This document shows, piece by piece, positions 23,080 through 33,400 of a stretch of 64,000 nt of DNA. The translations under genes were made by a program, and so were the position numbers. The DNA is from Glaciecola sp. (lineage in GTDB: Bacteria; Pseudomonadota; Gammaproteobacteria; Enterobacterales; Alteromonadaceae). The stretch's first letter is position 1. Each line of letters opens with the position of its first letter. The notes under the pieces are model-generated. The model was not told the DNA's origin and searched no databases. It saw only the letters and a list, made by a program, of their open reading frames with translations. The DNA lies in the NCBI GenBank assembly GCA_029246415.1, contig JAQWNF010000001.1:39840-103839 (forward strand), given 5' to 3'.

Positions 23080-25245
23080 ATGGCAGATTTAACGCATTTA
23101 CACACCGCAAACGCATCTCATCCCTTTACTGATTTGGGTGCGTTTGTGCATGCCGATGGGACTTTCTTTCGTTTTTGTTTGCCTGGAGCGATAGCTATTG
23201 ATGTTATCGCTTTGGACGGGAGCGTATTAACTCAATGCCAACAGATTGCAGATGGTATTTTTGAAGGGCAAAGCAAGCTCAGTGTGTCGCAGTATTCACT
23301 TAATGTGACCACGCAAGATACACAATATCAAGTATACGATCCGTATGCATTTAAAGAAGAAGCCTATCACGCGGTGCATTTTGTCGATCACCTGCCACAA
23401 AATGTCTATGAACAACTAGGCGCCCAGCCAATTACGTTAACCTTAGATAATGGCGAACAAATCAGTGCCGTGCGTTTTGCTGTGTTTGCCCCTAATGCTC
23501 AGTCTGTGAGTGTTGTTGCAGAATTTAATTTATGGAATGATTTGTCACACCAAATGCAAAAAACCGATATGGGCTATTGGGTGCTAGTCATTCCACAAGC
23601 ATCCATAGGTGACAAATACAAATACGCGATTAAAGATCAACATGGGCATAGTCTGCCACACAAAGCGGACCCCGTTGGCTTCAGTGCCGAACAATATCCG
23701 TCACATGCTTCCAAAGTTATCGATCATAATGCGTTTGAGTGGAGCGATAGCGCATGGATGAATCGAAAAAATCACGACCCGTACCATCAACCTATGAGTA
23801 TTTATGAGGTGCAATTGGCATCTTGGAAGCGTCCGCATGATAGCCGCCGTTATTTGAGTTACCGTGAACTCGCCGTTGATCTAGTTCAGTACGTTGTTGA
23901 GATGGGTTACACACATATTGAATTGATGCCGATTTCTGAATATCCATTTGATGGCTCATGGGGATATCAACCCGTAGGCTTATTTGCTCCGACTAGTCGT
24001 TTTGGTTCGGTCGATGATTTTAAATATTTCGTGAATGCCTGTCATCAAGCTAACATTGGTGTGATTATTGATTGGGTACCTGCACATTTCCCTGAAGATG
24101 GGCATGGCTTAGCGCGTTTTGACGGTACCTGTGTTTATGAATACGAAGATCCTCGTAAAGGTTGGCATCCAGATTGGAACTCGTGTATTTATGATTTTGG
24201 TAAATCCGAAGTTAGGCAATTTTTAGTCGCAAATGCGTTGTTCTGGTGTGATAAATTTCACATTGATGGCTTACGTGTTGATGCGGTGGCGTCGATGTTA
24301 TACCTAGATTATTCGCGTAATGATGGCGAATGGATCCCCAATGTAGATGGTGGTAACCATAATTATGAAGCGATTTCATTGTTGCGTTGGGTCAATCAAG
24401 CGGTCTATGCTGCACATCCTAATGTGGTAACGATTGCAGAAGAATCGACATCATTTGCCCGGGTATCACGACCAGTAGATATGGATGGTTTAGGCTTTGG
24501 TTTTAAATGGAATATGGGCTGGATGCACGATTCGTTACACTATATTGCCAAAGATCCCGCTTACCGTCGTTATCACCATAATGATATTACCTTTAGTATG
24601 ATGTATGCGTTTGATGAAAATTTTGTCTTGCCTATTTCTCATGACGAAGTGGTGTATGGGAAAGGTTCCTTGCTTGGTAAAATGCCAGGCGATGAATGGC
24701 AACAAGCGGCAAATTTACGAACTTATGCTGCATTTATGTATGGCCATCCAGGTAAAAAGCTCAACTTTATGGGTAATGAATTTGCCCAGTTTGAAGAGTG
24801 GGATCATGATGGTGAACTTGATTGGGGCTTGTTGCAACATAGTAAGCATCAACAAGTACAGCATTTATATCAAACATTAAATGCGCTTTATAAGCAATAT
24901 CCAGCTCTGCACGCTTGTGATCACGAACATACTGGCTTTTCATGGTTGACTTATGATGATGCTGAGCGTTCTATTTTATCTTTTTTGCGCCACGATCCAC
25001 ACACTCAACAAACTATTTATGTGTTATGTAATTTCACGCCTATGCCTGTCGACCAAGTTCGTATTGGGTTAGAGCAGGGGGCGTATAGTGTATTACTCAA
25101 TACTGATGATACTGAGTTTGGCGGCAGTGGTTACATGCAAGAAAGGCAATTAGAGGCACAAAACATGCCTAGTCATGGCAAAGACTACAGTATTGAACTA
25201 ACATTACCTCCATTGTCTACAATGTTCTGGATCAAACAGGACTAA
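23080..25245 (+). CDS. glgB: 1,4-alpha-glucan branching enzyme
   Basis: Forms alpha-1,6 branches in glycogen. A 721-aa GH13 enzyme with an N1 domain, a CBM48 domain (VRFAVFAPNAQSVSVVAEFNLW in two pieces), the catalytic barrel with DGLRVDAVASMLYLDYSR (Asp), VTIAEESTSF (Glu) and PISHDEVVYGKGS (His-Asp), and a C-terminal beta domain. ACAAGGATTT precedes the ATG. It is followed by glgX. No glgC, glgA or glgP is found in the window. Confidence 0.96.
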   Translation: MADLTHLHTANASHPFTDLGAFVHADGTFFRFCLPGAIAIDVIALDGSVLTQCQQIADGIFEGQSKLSVSQYSLNVTTQDTQYQVYDPYAFKEEAYHAVHFVDHLPQNVYEQLGAQPITLTLDNGEQISAVRFAVFAPNAQSVSVVAEFNLWNDLSHQMQKTDMGYWVLVIPQASIGDKYKYAIKDQHGHSLPHKADPVGFSAEQYPSHASKVIDHNAFEWSDSAWMNRKNHDPYHQPMSIYEVQLASWKRPHDSRRYLSYRELAVDLVQYVVEMGYTHIELMPISEYPFDGSWGYQPVGLFAPTSRFGSVDDFKYFVNACHQANIGVIIDWVPAHFPEDGHGLARFDGTCVYEYEDPRKGWHPDWNSCIYDFGKSEVRQFLVANALFWCDKFHIDGLRVDAVASMLYLDYSRNDGEWIPNVDGGNHNYEAISLLRWVNQAVYAAHPNVVTIAEESTSFARVSRPVDMDGLGFGFKWNMGWMHDSLHYIAKDPAYRRYHHNDITFSMMYAFDENFVLPISHDEVVYGKGSLLGKMPGDEWQQAANLRTYAAFMYGHPGKKLNFMGNEFAQFEEWDHDGELDWGLLQHSKHQQVQHLYQTLNALYKQYPALHACDHEHTGFSWLTYDDAERSILSFLRHDPHTQQTIYVLCNFTPMPVDQVRIGLEQGAYSVLLNTDDTEFGGSGYMQERQLEAQNMPSHGKDYSIELTLPPLSTMFWIKQD

Positions 25246-25284
25246 CCACATTTATTGTCGATTTATTGCTTATATAGAGGTGTT

Positions 25285-27369
25285 ATGTTAACCCGAGCAA
25301 AACCGTATCCCTATGGTTGCAGTTATTTACCACATGATATTAATTTTGCGGTTTACGGACCGCAATTAACGAATTGCCATATTTATATATATCACCCTGA
25401 CACGATGGAGTTGATGTATGAACATGAAATGCGTTATCGAGAGGGCAATGTGTGGTATGACACACTCTCTATAAATGTCGATGGATTTTGTTATTTGTAT
25501 GTGACTAAACTTGCCGAGTTGGTAGAAGGGGAAGAGTTACCACATACTCGGTTGCAATTTTTCTCAGACCCATTTAGCCGCGAACTTACCTCAGCTTGGC
25601 ATTGGGATGCGCAGCGATATGCCAATGAACCTCATTTGTTTTACCCTAAAACGAAAATCACGCGTCAAGATCTGCAGCGTATCCCTATCGCTAAAAAAAT
25701 CGACCCTGCACATCGGGTGATTTATGAAATGCATGTTAAAAGCATGTCTATGCGCCACCCTGATGTACCCGAAAAAGAACAAGGTACGTATGTAGGTGCA
25801 GCTCATCCTGCGATCCTTGAACATTTACAAAAACTGGGTGTAACGACGATCCAGTTAATGCCTGTCACTGCATTTATGCCGGAGCCGTTTATCTCGGATA
25901 AAGGTTTGACCAATTATTGGGGCTATAATCCCGCATCATTACTCGCTCCTGAGCCTAGATATGCATTGGCTGATGCACACGCAGAAATGCAAGCCTTGGT
26001 GCAGGAATATCACAAAGCGGGCTTTGAAGTGATTCTTGATGTGGTATTTAATCATACCGCCGAATCAGGTCAAGATGGTCCGATTATCAATTTACGTGCA
26101 ATGTGTGAAAATGAAGCTTATACGCTAGTAGGCAAAGACAACCATTATGCAAACTATAGTGGTTGTGGTAACAGCCTTAATCTAGACAGTCCATTTATTT
26201 TAACCTTAGTGTTAGAGGCGATGCGCCATTGGGTGTTGATTTATGGGGTGGATGGATTTCGCTTTGATTTGGCAACGGGGTTAGGGCGTGAGCCGCATGC
26301 GTATTCTAAACAAGCTGCTTTTTTCAAAGCGGTTGAGCAAGATCCGATTCTGCGCGATTGCTACATGCTTGCGGAACCTTGGGATTTAGGTGATTACGGC
26401 TATCAGCTTGGTCAATTCCCAGAGCGTTATGCAGAAGTGAATGATCAATATCGAGATACTGCACGGGCTTTTTGGCGTGGAGATAAAGGTATTACCGGTA
26501 CGTTTGCGACACGAATGTTTGGTTCCCGAGACATTTTTCATAAAGGACAGCGTAGCATTCACACCTCAGTCAACCCTATTACGTATCACGATGGCTTTAC
26601 CTTACATGATATTGTGAGTTACAACGACAAGCATAATGATGCGAATCTGGAAGACAATCGCGACGGGCATAATCATAACTTAAGTTACAATTATGGCGTT
26701 GAAGGTGATACCGATGATGTGGTGATTTTAAGTTTGCGTGAACGTCAAAAACGCAATTTAATTGCATCGATGATTTTTGCTCAAGGCACCCCTCATTTTT
26801 TATCTGGGGATGAGTTAAGTAAAACCCAAATGGGTAACAATAACGCTTATTGTCAAGATAATGAGCTGAACTATCTTGACTGGCATTTAGTTAAAACTAA
26901 GCAAGATTTCTTATCATTTTGTCAGTACTGTATTGCGATCAAACGCAATAGCCGGATTTTGACGGATGCACAACTGGGCGATGACAGTTATTTTTTACAA
27001 AGTAATGTTGCACAAGTTAATTGGTACAAAATTGATGGCAGTGAAAAAGGCGACAGTGACTGGGAGCATCCAGATGTGCAAGGCTTTGCTGTTGAGATGA
27101 TTGAAGCAGCTAGTTCTTCCAACGCAGCTAACGTAGCTAGCACAAACGAGGCTGCAGAAAGTGAGCACTGGTTATTATGTATTAATGCGAGTGCTAGCGA
27201 TGAGAATTTCGTGTTACCGTCATTACCTAAAGGGGCGCGTTGGGAAGTACTCCTAGATACTCGCATGTCGGAGTTTAGACCTACCGGTAATTACATACCT
27301 AAACCTGAATTTGTGATCTCAAATCGTTCTGTTGTCTTATTTAAAGTAGACCGAACCACAAATTCATAG
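25285..27369 (+). CDS. glgX: Glycogen debranching enzyme GlgX
   Basis: GH13 isoamylase-type enzyme that hydrolyses alpha-1,6 branches, 694 aa against about 657 in E. coli. CBM48-like N-terminus (KPYPYGCSYLPHDINFAVYG), then the barrel with FEVILDVVFNHTAESG, DGFRFDLATGLGRE (Asp), MLAEPWDLG (Glu) and ITYHDGFTLHD (His-Asp). Start at ATG 25285 with AGAGGT upstream rather than 25255. The C-terminal part has a low-complexity Ala/Ser/Asn insert (around residues 607-625). msrB follows after 12 bp. Confidence 0.94.
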   Translation: MLTRAKPYPYGCSYLPHDINFAVYGPQLTNCHIYIYHPDTMELMYEHEMRYREGNVWYDTLSINVDGFCYLYVTKLAELVEGEELPHTRLQFFSDPFSRELTSAWHWDAQRYANEPHLFYPKTKITRQDLQRIPIAKKIDPAHRVIYEMHVKSMSMRHPDVPEKEQGTYVGAAHPAILEHLQKLGVTTIQLMPVTAFMPEPFISDKGLTNYWGYNPASLLAPEPRYALADAHAEMQALVQEYHKAGFEVILDVVFNHTAESGQDGPIINLRAMCENEAYTLVGKDNHYANYSGCGNSLNLDSPFILTLVLEAMRHWVLIYGVDGFRFDLATGLGREPHAYSKQAAFFKAVEQDPILRDCYMLAEPWDLGDYGYQLGQFPERYAEVNDQYRDTARAFWRGDKGITGTFATRMFGSRDIFHKGQRSIHTSVNPITYHDGFTLHDIVSYNDKHNDANLEDNRDGHNHNLSYNYGVEGDTDDVVILSLRERQKRNLIASMIFAQGTPHFLSGDELSKTQMGNNNAYCQDNELNYLDWHLVKTKQDFLSFCQYCIAIKRNSRILTDAQLGDDSYFLQSNVAQVNWYKIDGSEKGDSDWEHPDVQGFAVEMIEAASSSNAANVASTNEAAESEHWLLCINASASDENFVLPSLPKGARWEVLLDTRMSEFRPTGNYIPKPEFVISNRSVVLFKVDRTTNS

Positions 27370-27381
27370 AGGTAATTAAGC

Positions 27382-27780
27382 ATGCAACTAACAAAAGATC
27401 AACTACGCGCAACACTCTCTGCTGATGCCTATTATGTTACGCAAGAAAAAGGCACAGAACGACCTTTTACTGGTGAGTATAATGACCATTGGGAGCAAGG
27501 GCACTATCATTGTGTTTGTTGTGATGCGCCATTGTTTACTCAGGCACATAAATTTGATGCAGGTTGTGGTTGGCCATCCTTTTATGAACAAAGCGCAGAA
27601 CAAAATGTGAGTTTTAGGCAAGACAATAGCCACGGTATGAGCCGTACTGAAATTGTTTGTAAACAATGTAACGCTCATCTTGGTCACGTCTTTAACGATG
27701 GCCCTGCACCAACCGGACAACGTTACTGTGTTAACTCTGTTTCCTTGGGTTTTACTCCTGATAGTGACGATAATTGTTAA
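27382..27780 (+). CDS. msrB: Peptide-methionine (R)-S-oxide reductase MsrB
   Basis: Repairs methionine-R-sulfoxide in proteins with thioredoxin. The 132-aa protein has both zinc-binding cysteine pairs (Cys44/Cys47 in HCVCCDAPLF and Cys93/Cys96 in CKQCNAHLGHVF), the catalytic Cys116 in RYCVNSVSL, and Cys62 in GCGWPSFYE as possible resolving residue. AGAGGTAATT precedes the ATG. It is 12 bp from glgX and may be cotranscribed with the glucan operon. Confidence 0.96.
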   Translation: MQLTKDQLRATLSADAYYVTQEKGTERPFTGEYNDHWEQGHYHCVCCDAPLFTQAHKFDAGCGWPSFYEQSAEQNVSFRQDNSHGMSRTEIVCKQCNAHLGHVFNDGPAPTGQRYCVNSVSLGFTPDSDDNC

Positions 27781-28131
27781 GGTAAAAGCGCAGGAAATTA
27801 AGCAAAATACCCTCATTCACATCATTAATATGAATTATTAAGACAATTTTCATGCGTTTTTAGTATTAGATTATGAGGTATTTTTGTAATCTAGTTTCTA
27901 TATCAAGCATGTCGAAACGAGTTTTGTCCCAAGTAATGGTATAAAACTTTGAAGCATGTTGTAATCCTACATAAAGACCGCTTTTTTATCTGCGAAAAAT
28001 AACAAATCCTGTAATAAATCAACAGTTTGGCATTATGTCTTTACACGTTTACACTACCCGAGAATTATACCGACAAGCGATGCATTGATGCATGCTTGAT
28101 TAATATATTAAGAGTCATTTAAGGGTGGACA
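27781..28131. other. Intergenic region between msrB and gapB
   Basis: 351 bp without a recognisable gene. It contains A+T-rich sequence, weak partial HexR-like half-sites (for example TGTAATAAATCAACA near 28010) that do not meet the dyad, and an ATGCAT-TG-ATGCAT repeat near 28081. The gapB promoter must lie here, but I cannot place it confidently. Confidence 0.5.
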
Positions 28132-29577
28132 ATGAATCAGAAAGTTGAACAGGATCTGCAAAATAGTTGGCAGGAGCGTCAGGAATACGCCGAAACGATG
28201 TTGCCGCTAATTGGTAAACTTTATCGAAATCGAGCGATAGAAATATCAGTTTATGGTCGCTCGTTATTAAATGCGAGTGCGATTGATGTGATTAAAGCCC
28301 ACCGTTCAGTGCGCTTACACGAAGGTCAAAAACTACGTTTACGTGAATCGTTCCCTATTGTTGAATCATTATCTGTAATGCAGCTTGCACCAGCACAGAT
28401 AGATGTCGGGAAATTAGCTTGGGAATTTAACTATGGACGGGGTAAAGAGCAAACCGATTTAAGTAAGTTCTTAAACCAAGAGCTGTTAGATATTGTTAAT
28501 CAAGGTGATGAGCAGGAACCTCAAGATGTCGTGTTATACGGTTTCGGGCGAATTGGTCGCTTATTAGCGAGATTATTGATTGAACGTCAAGGTACAAATA
28601 ATAAGTTGCGTTTACGTGCTATTGTTGTACGCGGTGGTAGTGACGGTGATTTAGAAAAACGTGCCAGCTTATTGCGTCGTGATTCTGTGCACGGTCCTTT
28701 TAATGGCAGTATCACGGTGGATAAAGAGCGCAAAGCATTATTAGCCAATGGGTCATTCATCCAAGTCATATATGCTAACGGTCCACAAGAAGTAGATTAC
28801 ACTCAATATGGCATTAATAATGCGATAGTCGTTGATAACACCGGAATGTGGCGTGATCGTGATGGGTTAGGTATGCATTTACAATCAAAAGGTGCGAAAA
28901 AAGTATTACTTACTGCACCGGGTAGAGGCGATATCAAAAACATTGTTCACGGTGTGAATCATAGCGATATTTTAGATTCTGATTTGATTATGTCGGCAGC
29001 TAGCTGTACCACCAACGCGATTACGCCAGTGCTAAAAGCGCTTGATGAAAAGTTTGGTATTGTTAATGGACATGTTGAGACAGTGCATTCTTACACGAAT
29101 GATCAAAACCTGATTGATAATTTCCATAAAGGCGAGCGTCGTGGGCGAAGTGCACCACTGAACATGGTATTAAGTGAAACCGGCGCTGCTACCGCTGTAG
29201 CTAAAGCATTTCCTAAATTAGCGGGTAAGCTAACAGGTAATGCGATCCGTGTGCCTACACCGAATGTGTCGATGGCAATATTGAGTTTAAATTTAGCAAC
29301 AAACACGACTAAAGATGAGGTGAATGACTTTTTACAATACGCGTCTTTGTTTTCTGATTTACAACATCAAATTGATTTCACACAGTCGACCGAAATTGTA
29401 TCAAGTGATTTAGTTGGCGCGAGAGCAACATCTATTGTTGATTCTACGGCGACCATCGTTGCTGAGAATCGAGTTAACTTATATGTATGGTATGACAACG
29501 AGTTTGGTTATAGCTGTCAAGTTATGCGAGTAGTGCGCGATATGGCTGGGATCACTTCACCAACTCTACCCAAATAG
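28132..29577 (+). CDS. gapB: Long glyceraldehyde-3-phosphate dehydrogenase, GapB-like
   Basis: A 481-aa GAPDH paralogue with about 130 extra N-terminal residues before the NAD-binding motif [17 protein letters not shown] (137-143 core). The catalytic SAASCTTNAITPV (Cys292) and VWYDNEFGYSCQVMRVV are intact, so an active dehydrogenase is expected. This long form is known from Shewanella and Vibrio relatives alongside GapA and is thought to favour the gluconeogenic direction; that is inferred here. AAGGGTGGACA precedes the ATG. A terminator follows. Confidence 0.9.
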   Translation: MNQKVEQDLQNSWQERQEYAETMLPLIGKLYRNRAIEISVYGRSLLNASAIDVIKAHRSVRLHEGQKLRLRESFPIVESLSVMQLAPAQIDVGKLAWEFNYGRGKEQTDLSKFLNQELLDIVNQGDEQEPQDVVLYGFGRIGRLLARLLIERQGTNNKLRLRAIVVRGGSDGDLEKRASLLRRDSVHGPFNGSITVDKERKALLANGSFIQVIYANGPQEVDYTQYGINNAIVVDNTGMWRDRDGLGMHLQSKGAKKVLLTAPGRGDIKNIVHGVNHSDILDSDLIMSAASCTTNAITPVLKALDEKFGIVNGHVETVHSYTNDQNLIDNFHKGERRGRSAPLNMVLSETGAATAVAKAFPKLAGKLTGNAIRVPTPNVSMAILSLNLATNTTKDEVNDFLQYASLFSDLQHQIDFTQSTEIVSSDLVGARATSIVDSTATIVAENRVNLYVWYDNEFGYSCQVMRVVRDMAGITSPTLPK

Positions 29578-29645
29578 CATTACTCTAATTCTGTACCCTA
29601 CGTCATATAAATTACCGCAGAGTAATGACAACTTAAAGTAATGAT

Positions 29646-29702
29646 AAAAAGCTCGAGCCTAAGTGCAGCCAATTTAGCGGCCACACTTAATCGGGCTTTT
29701 TT
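29646..29702 (+). terminator. Probable intrinsic terminator of gapB
   Basis: An imperfect long stem: AAAAAGC near 29646 pairs with GCTTTTTT near 29695, with an inner CTAAGTG/CACTTAA pairing. It ends in a T run, about 70 bp after gapB. Confidence 0.7.
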
Positions 29703-29767
29703 ATGCAATTATTTCCCCTAAACTCAGGTCTTACTGTAGGATACCATCACCGAATTTAGGAAATATT

Positions 29768-30346
29768 ATGTCTATCCAGCAATCTCCATCTAGCGATCCT
29801 GCTGTTACGCCTAGCAAAGCTAAAACATGGCGCGGCTATGCCTTTGAAATCGTAATGGTTTGTCTTATGGTTGGCGCGGTATTTGCCTTTCAACAACGCA
29901 ATATGCTACCAAGTGATGGTTCTGTGGTAATACCTGATACGCAGTTTGTTACGTTACAAAGTACTACACAGGGAGCTAGTTCGGGTACCACTTCGGGTAC
30001 TACGCGGATGTTATTAGCTGAGAATAAACCAACACTGGTCTATATATTTGCACCTTGGTGTTCTATTTGCCGGATAAGTATCAATAACCTAGATAGCCTT
30101 GATCCGGACAAAGTGAATGTTGTACGTATTGGTGTGGATTATCAGAATGTCGAAGCATTATCTCAATTTGTAGATGAAGTGGGGGTTAAAGGTGATGTGT
30201 TAATAGGCAATCGACAAACAATGCTAGATTTTAAAGTAACAGCGTTTCCTAGTATTTACATTTTGCAACCAGATGGCAGTGTCGTTGGCCGCTCTGTTGG
30301 CTACACCACGTCTTTGGGTCTTAAATTGCGCACTGCATTTGAATAA
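29768..30346 (+). CDS. Membrane-anchored thioredoxin-like protein (ScsD/TlpA type)
   Basis: A 192-aa protein with an N-terminal membrane anchor (about residues 24-41) and a thioredoxin fold facing the periplasm. The redox motif is WCSIC (Cys98/Cys101) in YIFAPWCSICRIS, and the cis-proline is in AFPSIYILQPDG. It resembles ScsD-like disulfide reductases. A Ser/Thr/Gly-rich linker with a repeated SGTT lies between anchor and domain. AGGAAATATT precedes the ATG. Neighbours do not reveal a partner, and no DsbD is in the window. Confidence 0.85.
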   Translation: MSIQQSPSSDPAVTPSKAKTWRGYAFEIVMVCLMVGAVFAFQQRNMLPSDGSVVIPDTQFVTLQSTTQGASSGTTSGTTRMLLAENKPTLVYIFAPWCSICRISINNLDSLDPDKVNVVRIGVDYQNVEALSQFVDEVGVKGDVLIGNRQTMLDFKVTAFPSIYILQPDGSVVGRSVGYTTSLGLKLRTAFE

Positions 30347-30423
30347 ATAACTTACCTCACACCTAGTATTTTTCACAACTAATTGGTAAATTACCAAAAA
30401 GAAAAATAACAAGGTGCGATTCC

Positions 30424-31566
30424 ATGCAAATCAATGCTAAATTCGACAGTGGTAATATCTACGTCGTCTCTGCTGATTCTCCCGATGCAATACGCTTACG
30501 CATCAACTGTGACAACCAATCTAATTTTTATCAATGGTTCCATTTTCGCTTACATACCCAAGCTATGGTTAATCATACTATTATTATCGAAGATCTCGCT
30601 AAATCAGCTTACCCTAAGGGGTGGGAAGGGTATCAAGCTCTAGCCAGTTATGATCGTGATGAATGGTTCCGTGTCGATAGTCAATTTGACGGCGATGAAT
30701 TAACCATTGATGTGACTCCAGAATATGAAGTCATGTATTTTGCTTATTTTATTCCATACAGCTACGACCGTTATCTTAATCTTTTAGCATCAGCGCAAAC
30801 GTCATTTGATTGCCAGCAGGTACTACTTGGTGAAACCGTTGATGGGCGCGATGTGTCTATGCTGGTGATTGGCGACCCACATAGCGAAGAGCCTAAACAC
30901 AATATATGGGTGACGGCTCGTCAGCATCCAGGCGAAAGTATGGCTTCGTGGTGTGTAGAAGGGCTCATTGAACGTTTGTTAGATGAAAATGATGGCTTGT
31001 CTCGTGATTTATTAAACCATGCTGTGTTTTATATTGTGCCGAACATGAACCCTGACGGCTCTGTTCGCGGTCATTTACGCACCAATGCGGTTGGCGTCAA
31101 TCTCAACCGTGAATGGCAATCTCCGTCATTACAAACCAGTCCTGAAGTGTATCATGTGTTAAATAAAATGCGGGAAACTGGCGTCGATATGTATCTAGAT
31201 ATTCATGGCGATGAAGCGTTACCCTATAACTTTGTCGCTGGCTCTGAAGGCGTGCCAAATTACGATGAGCGCATGGCTGGTTTAGAAAACACCTTTAAAC
31301 AAGCGTTATTAAATGCAACACCTGAGTTTCAAGACGTATATGGTTATCCTAAAGACAAACCCGGTGAAGCAAATTTGACGGTTGCTTCTAATGCCGTTGC
31401 GCATCAATTTAATTGTATGTCTTATACCTTAGAGATGCCGTTTAAAGATAACGCGGATTTACCTGATGCGGCTTTTGGTTGGTCTGTGCCTCGCTGTGCT
31501 CAGTTGGGCGAAGATTTATTGATCCCAATTCGTGCGGTAATCAATCAGTTAAACGAGACAGAATAG
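30424..31566 (+). CDS. M14-family zinc carboxypeptidase (cytosolic carboxypeptidase-like)
   Basis: A 380-aa protein with the beta-sandwich N-terminal domain typical of cytosolic carboxypeptidase-like M14 proteins (residues 1-115) and a catalytic domain. Zinc ligands His168 and Glu171 in ARQHPGESM and His261 in LDIHGDE, and catalytic Glu337 in SYTLEMPF, are all present. The VPNMNPDG and [11 protein letters not shown] motifs fit the M14D-like branch. There is no signal peptide, so it is probably cytoplasmic. The bacterial substrate is not established. AAGGTG precedes the ATG. Confidence 0.9.
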   Translation: MQINAKFDSGNIYVVSADSPDAIRLRINCDNQSNFYQWFHFRLHTQAMVNHTIIIEDLAKSAYPKGWEGYQALASYDRDEWFRVDSQFDGDELTIDVTPEYEVMYFAYFIPYSYDRYLNLLASAQTSFDCQQVLLGETVDGRDVSMLVIGDPHSEEPKHNIWVTARQHPGESMASWCVEGLIERLLDENDGLSRDLLNHAVFYIVPNMNPDGSVRGHLRTNAVGVNLNREWQSPSLQTSPEVYHVLNKMRETGVDMYLDIHGDEALPYNFVAGSEGVPNYDERMAGLENTFKQALLNATPEFQDVYGYPKDKPGEANLTVASNAVAHQFNCMSYTLEMPFKDNADLPDAAFGWSVPRCAQLGEDLLIPIRAVINQLNETE

Positions 31567-31624
31567 AAATCAAAATAAAACCAATATAAAAACAACAATA
31601 AAAACAACAAAAGGAAGATACAAA

Positions 31625-33289
31625 GTGGATGCACTATATAACGTACTACAAACACTCGATAGCTTTTTAGGGGGCGCTTTTTGGTTTCCTTATGTGCTAC
31701 TTGGGGTCGGTTTATTTTTTACAATATACTTAAAATTCCCACAAATACGATTTTTTAAACATGCTTGGTTAGTGGTGACGGGTAAGTATGACAAAGCCGA
31801 TGATCCAGGTGATACCTCACATTTTAAAGCATTGACCACAGCCTTATCGGGTACGGTTGGTACCGGTAATATTTCAGGTGTGGCATTTGCTATATTCTTA
31901 GGCGGTCCGGCGGCACTATTTTGGATGTGGGCGACAGCATTTTTAGGGATGACAACTAAGTTTGTCGAAGTAACCTTATCTCATAAATACCGTGAACAAA
32001 CCGAAGATGGTACTATGTCCGGTGGCCCGATGTACTATATGGATAAGCGTTTAAATATGAAGTGGTTAGCGGTTGCCTTTGCAATTGCAACAGTAATCAG
32101 CTCATTCGGTACTGGTAATTTACCACAATCAAATGGGATTGCCACGTCGATTGAAGCCACTTTTGGTTTTGATCCTATGCTTGTAGGTGGTGTGTTAGCA
32201 ATCTTACTCGGTCTAGTAATTATTGGTGGTATCCATCGTATTGCATCAGTGACATCGACAATTGTGCCAGTGATGGCATTAATTTACATCGTTGGCGCCC
32301 TAGCGGTAATTTTTGCCAATATAGAAAACATTGGACCTGCATTTGCCTCAGTCATTTCTGATGCCTTTACTGGCTCTGCGGCTGCCGGTGGTTTCTTAGG
32401 TGCAACCTTAGCGTATGCGTTTAACCGTGGTGTAAACCGAGGCTTGTTTTCGAATGAAGCGGGTCAAGGTTCAGCTCCAATTGCGCATGCTGCTGCAAAA
32501 ACCAAAGAGTCTGCTTCTGAAGGTATGGTATCGATCCTTGAGCCTTTCATCGATACGATTATCATCTGTACCATTACCGGTTTAGTGATTTTGTCTTCTG
32601 GTGTATGGAAAGAAAAACATCAAAACGTGTTCGATGCATCGGATATGGTGTTTTTAGCTGGTGAATATTCGGATAAAAAAGAAGAAGATTTAAGCAATCT
32701 GTATAAGCTAATCAATAATGTTGATGGCAGTACCGTCGAAAATTATAATGGTGTGGTAACGATTGTTGGCGGTAAAGCGCAAAACAATAGCGATTTCACT
32801 CTAATGAATGCGCGTTCAATTGCTGAAAATGTGACTTACAGTGTAGGTTCTGAAGAAGACTTATTTACTGGACGTTTTGAAGTTATCAACGGTGTGCCAC
32901 AAAAAGATAATTTAGTGGTTTCGGGAATGTCATTAGTGCACTCGGCTAAGTTGACGACCATCGCATTTACTCGTGGTTATTTTGGTGATTTCGGTCAGTA
33001 TATCGTGTCGGTAGGCTTACTCTTATTTGCTTTCTCAACCGCCATTGCTTGGTCTTATTATGGTGACCGTGCCATGACGTATTTGTTGGGGCCTAAGTCA
33101 GTTATGCCATATCGAGTAATTTATGTCGCGGGCTTTTTCTGGGCGGCATTTTCGGATACGACCTTGGTTTGGGCATTGTCGGCAGTGTCGATAGTTGTGA
33201 TGACCTTACCTAACCTGTTTGGCATTATGATGTTACGCAAAGAGATGAAAGACACAATGAATGAATACTGGAACAAAGTTAAAGATTAA
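31625..33289 (+). CDS. AGCS-family sodium:alanine/amino acid symporter
   Basis: A 554-aa multi-pass carrier of the alanine or glycine:cation symporter family. The signatures are [31 protein letters not shown] (in two pieces), [11 protein letters not shown] and [27 protein letters not shown] hydrophilic insert of roughly 110 residues (about 326-440, [17 protein letters not shown] onward) interrupts the transmembrane pattern and should form a large loop. The start is GTG at 31625, with AAGGAAG upstream. The substrate, Ala, Gly or Ser, cannot be told from sequence. Confidence 0.93.
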   Translation: MDALYNVLQTLDSFLGGAFWFPYVLLGVGLFFTIYLKFPQIRFFKHAWLVVTGKYDKADDPGDTSHFKALTTALSGTVGTGNISGVAFAIFLGGPAALFWMWATAFLGMTTKFVEVTLSHKYREQTEDGTMSGGPMYYMDKRLNMKWLAVAFAIATVISSFGTGNLPQSNGIATSIEATFGFDPMLVGGVLAILLGLVIIGGIHRIASVTSTIVPVMALIYIVGALAVIFANIENIGPAFASVISDAFTGSAAAGGFLGATLAYAFNRGVNRGLFSNEAGQGSAPIAHAAAKTKESASEGMVSILEPFIDTIIICTITGLVILSSGVWKEKHQNVFDASDMVFLAGEYSDKKEEDLSNLYKLINNVDGSTVENYNGVVTIVGGKAQNNSDFTLMNARSIAENVTYSVGSEEDLFTGRFEVINGVPQKDNLVVSGMSLVHSAKLTTIAFTRGYFGDFGQYIVSVGLLLFAFSTAIAWSYYGDRAMTYLLGPKSVMPYRVIYVAGFFWAAFSDTTLVWALSAVSIVVMTLPNLFGIMMLRKEMKDTMNEYWNKVKD

Positions 33290-33317
33290 TTTTGTACTAA
33301 GTTTCGTGTAATATATC

Positions 33318-33350
33318 AACCTAGTGAGGCTTGCCTTGCTAGGTTTTTTT
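33318..33350 (+). terminator. Intrinsic terminator after the AGCS symporter
   Basis: AACCTAG and CTAGGTT form a 7-bp outer stem with an inner AGGC/GCCT pairing, followed by a run of T. Confidence 0.85.
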
Positions 33351-33400
33351 ATACCTGAACAAAAAATAAGAAAGATTAATAAATATAGGAAAGTACTTCG

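Noticed and set aside
27403..27816. 137-codon minus-strand open frame over msrB
   Set aside because: It is antisense to msrB, which has all its catalytic and zinc residues. The shadow frame has no family features.
28010..28026. HexR box upstream of gapB
   Set aside because: Only one half-site (TGTAAT) is good; the second half has at least two mismatches.
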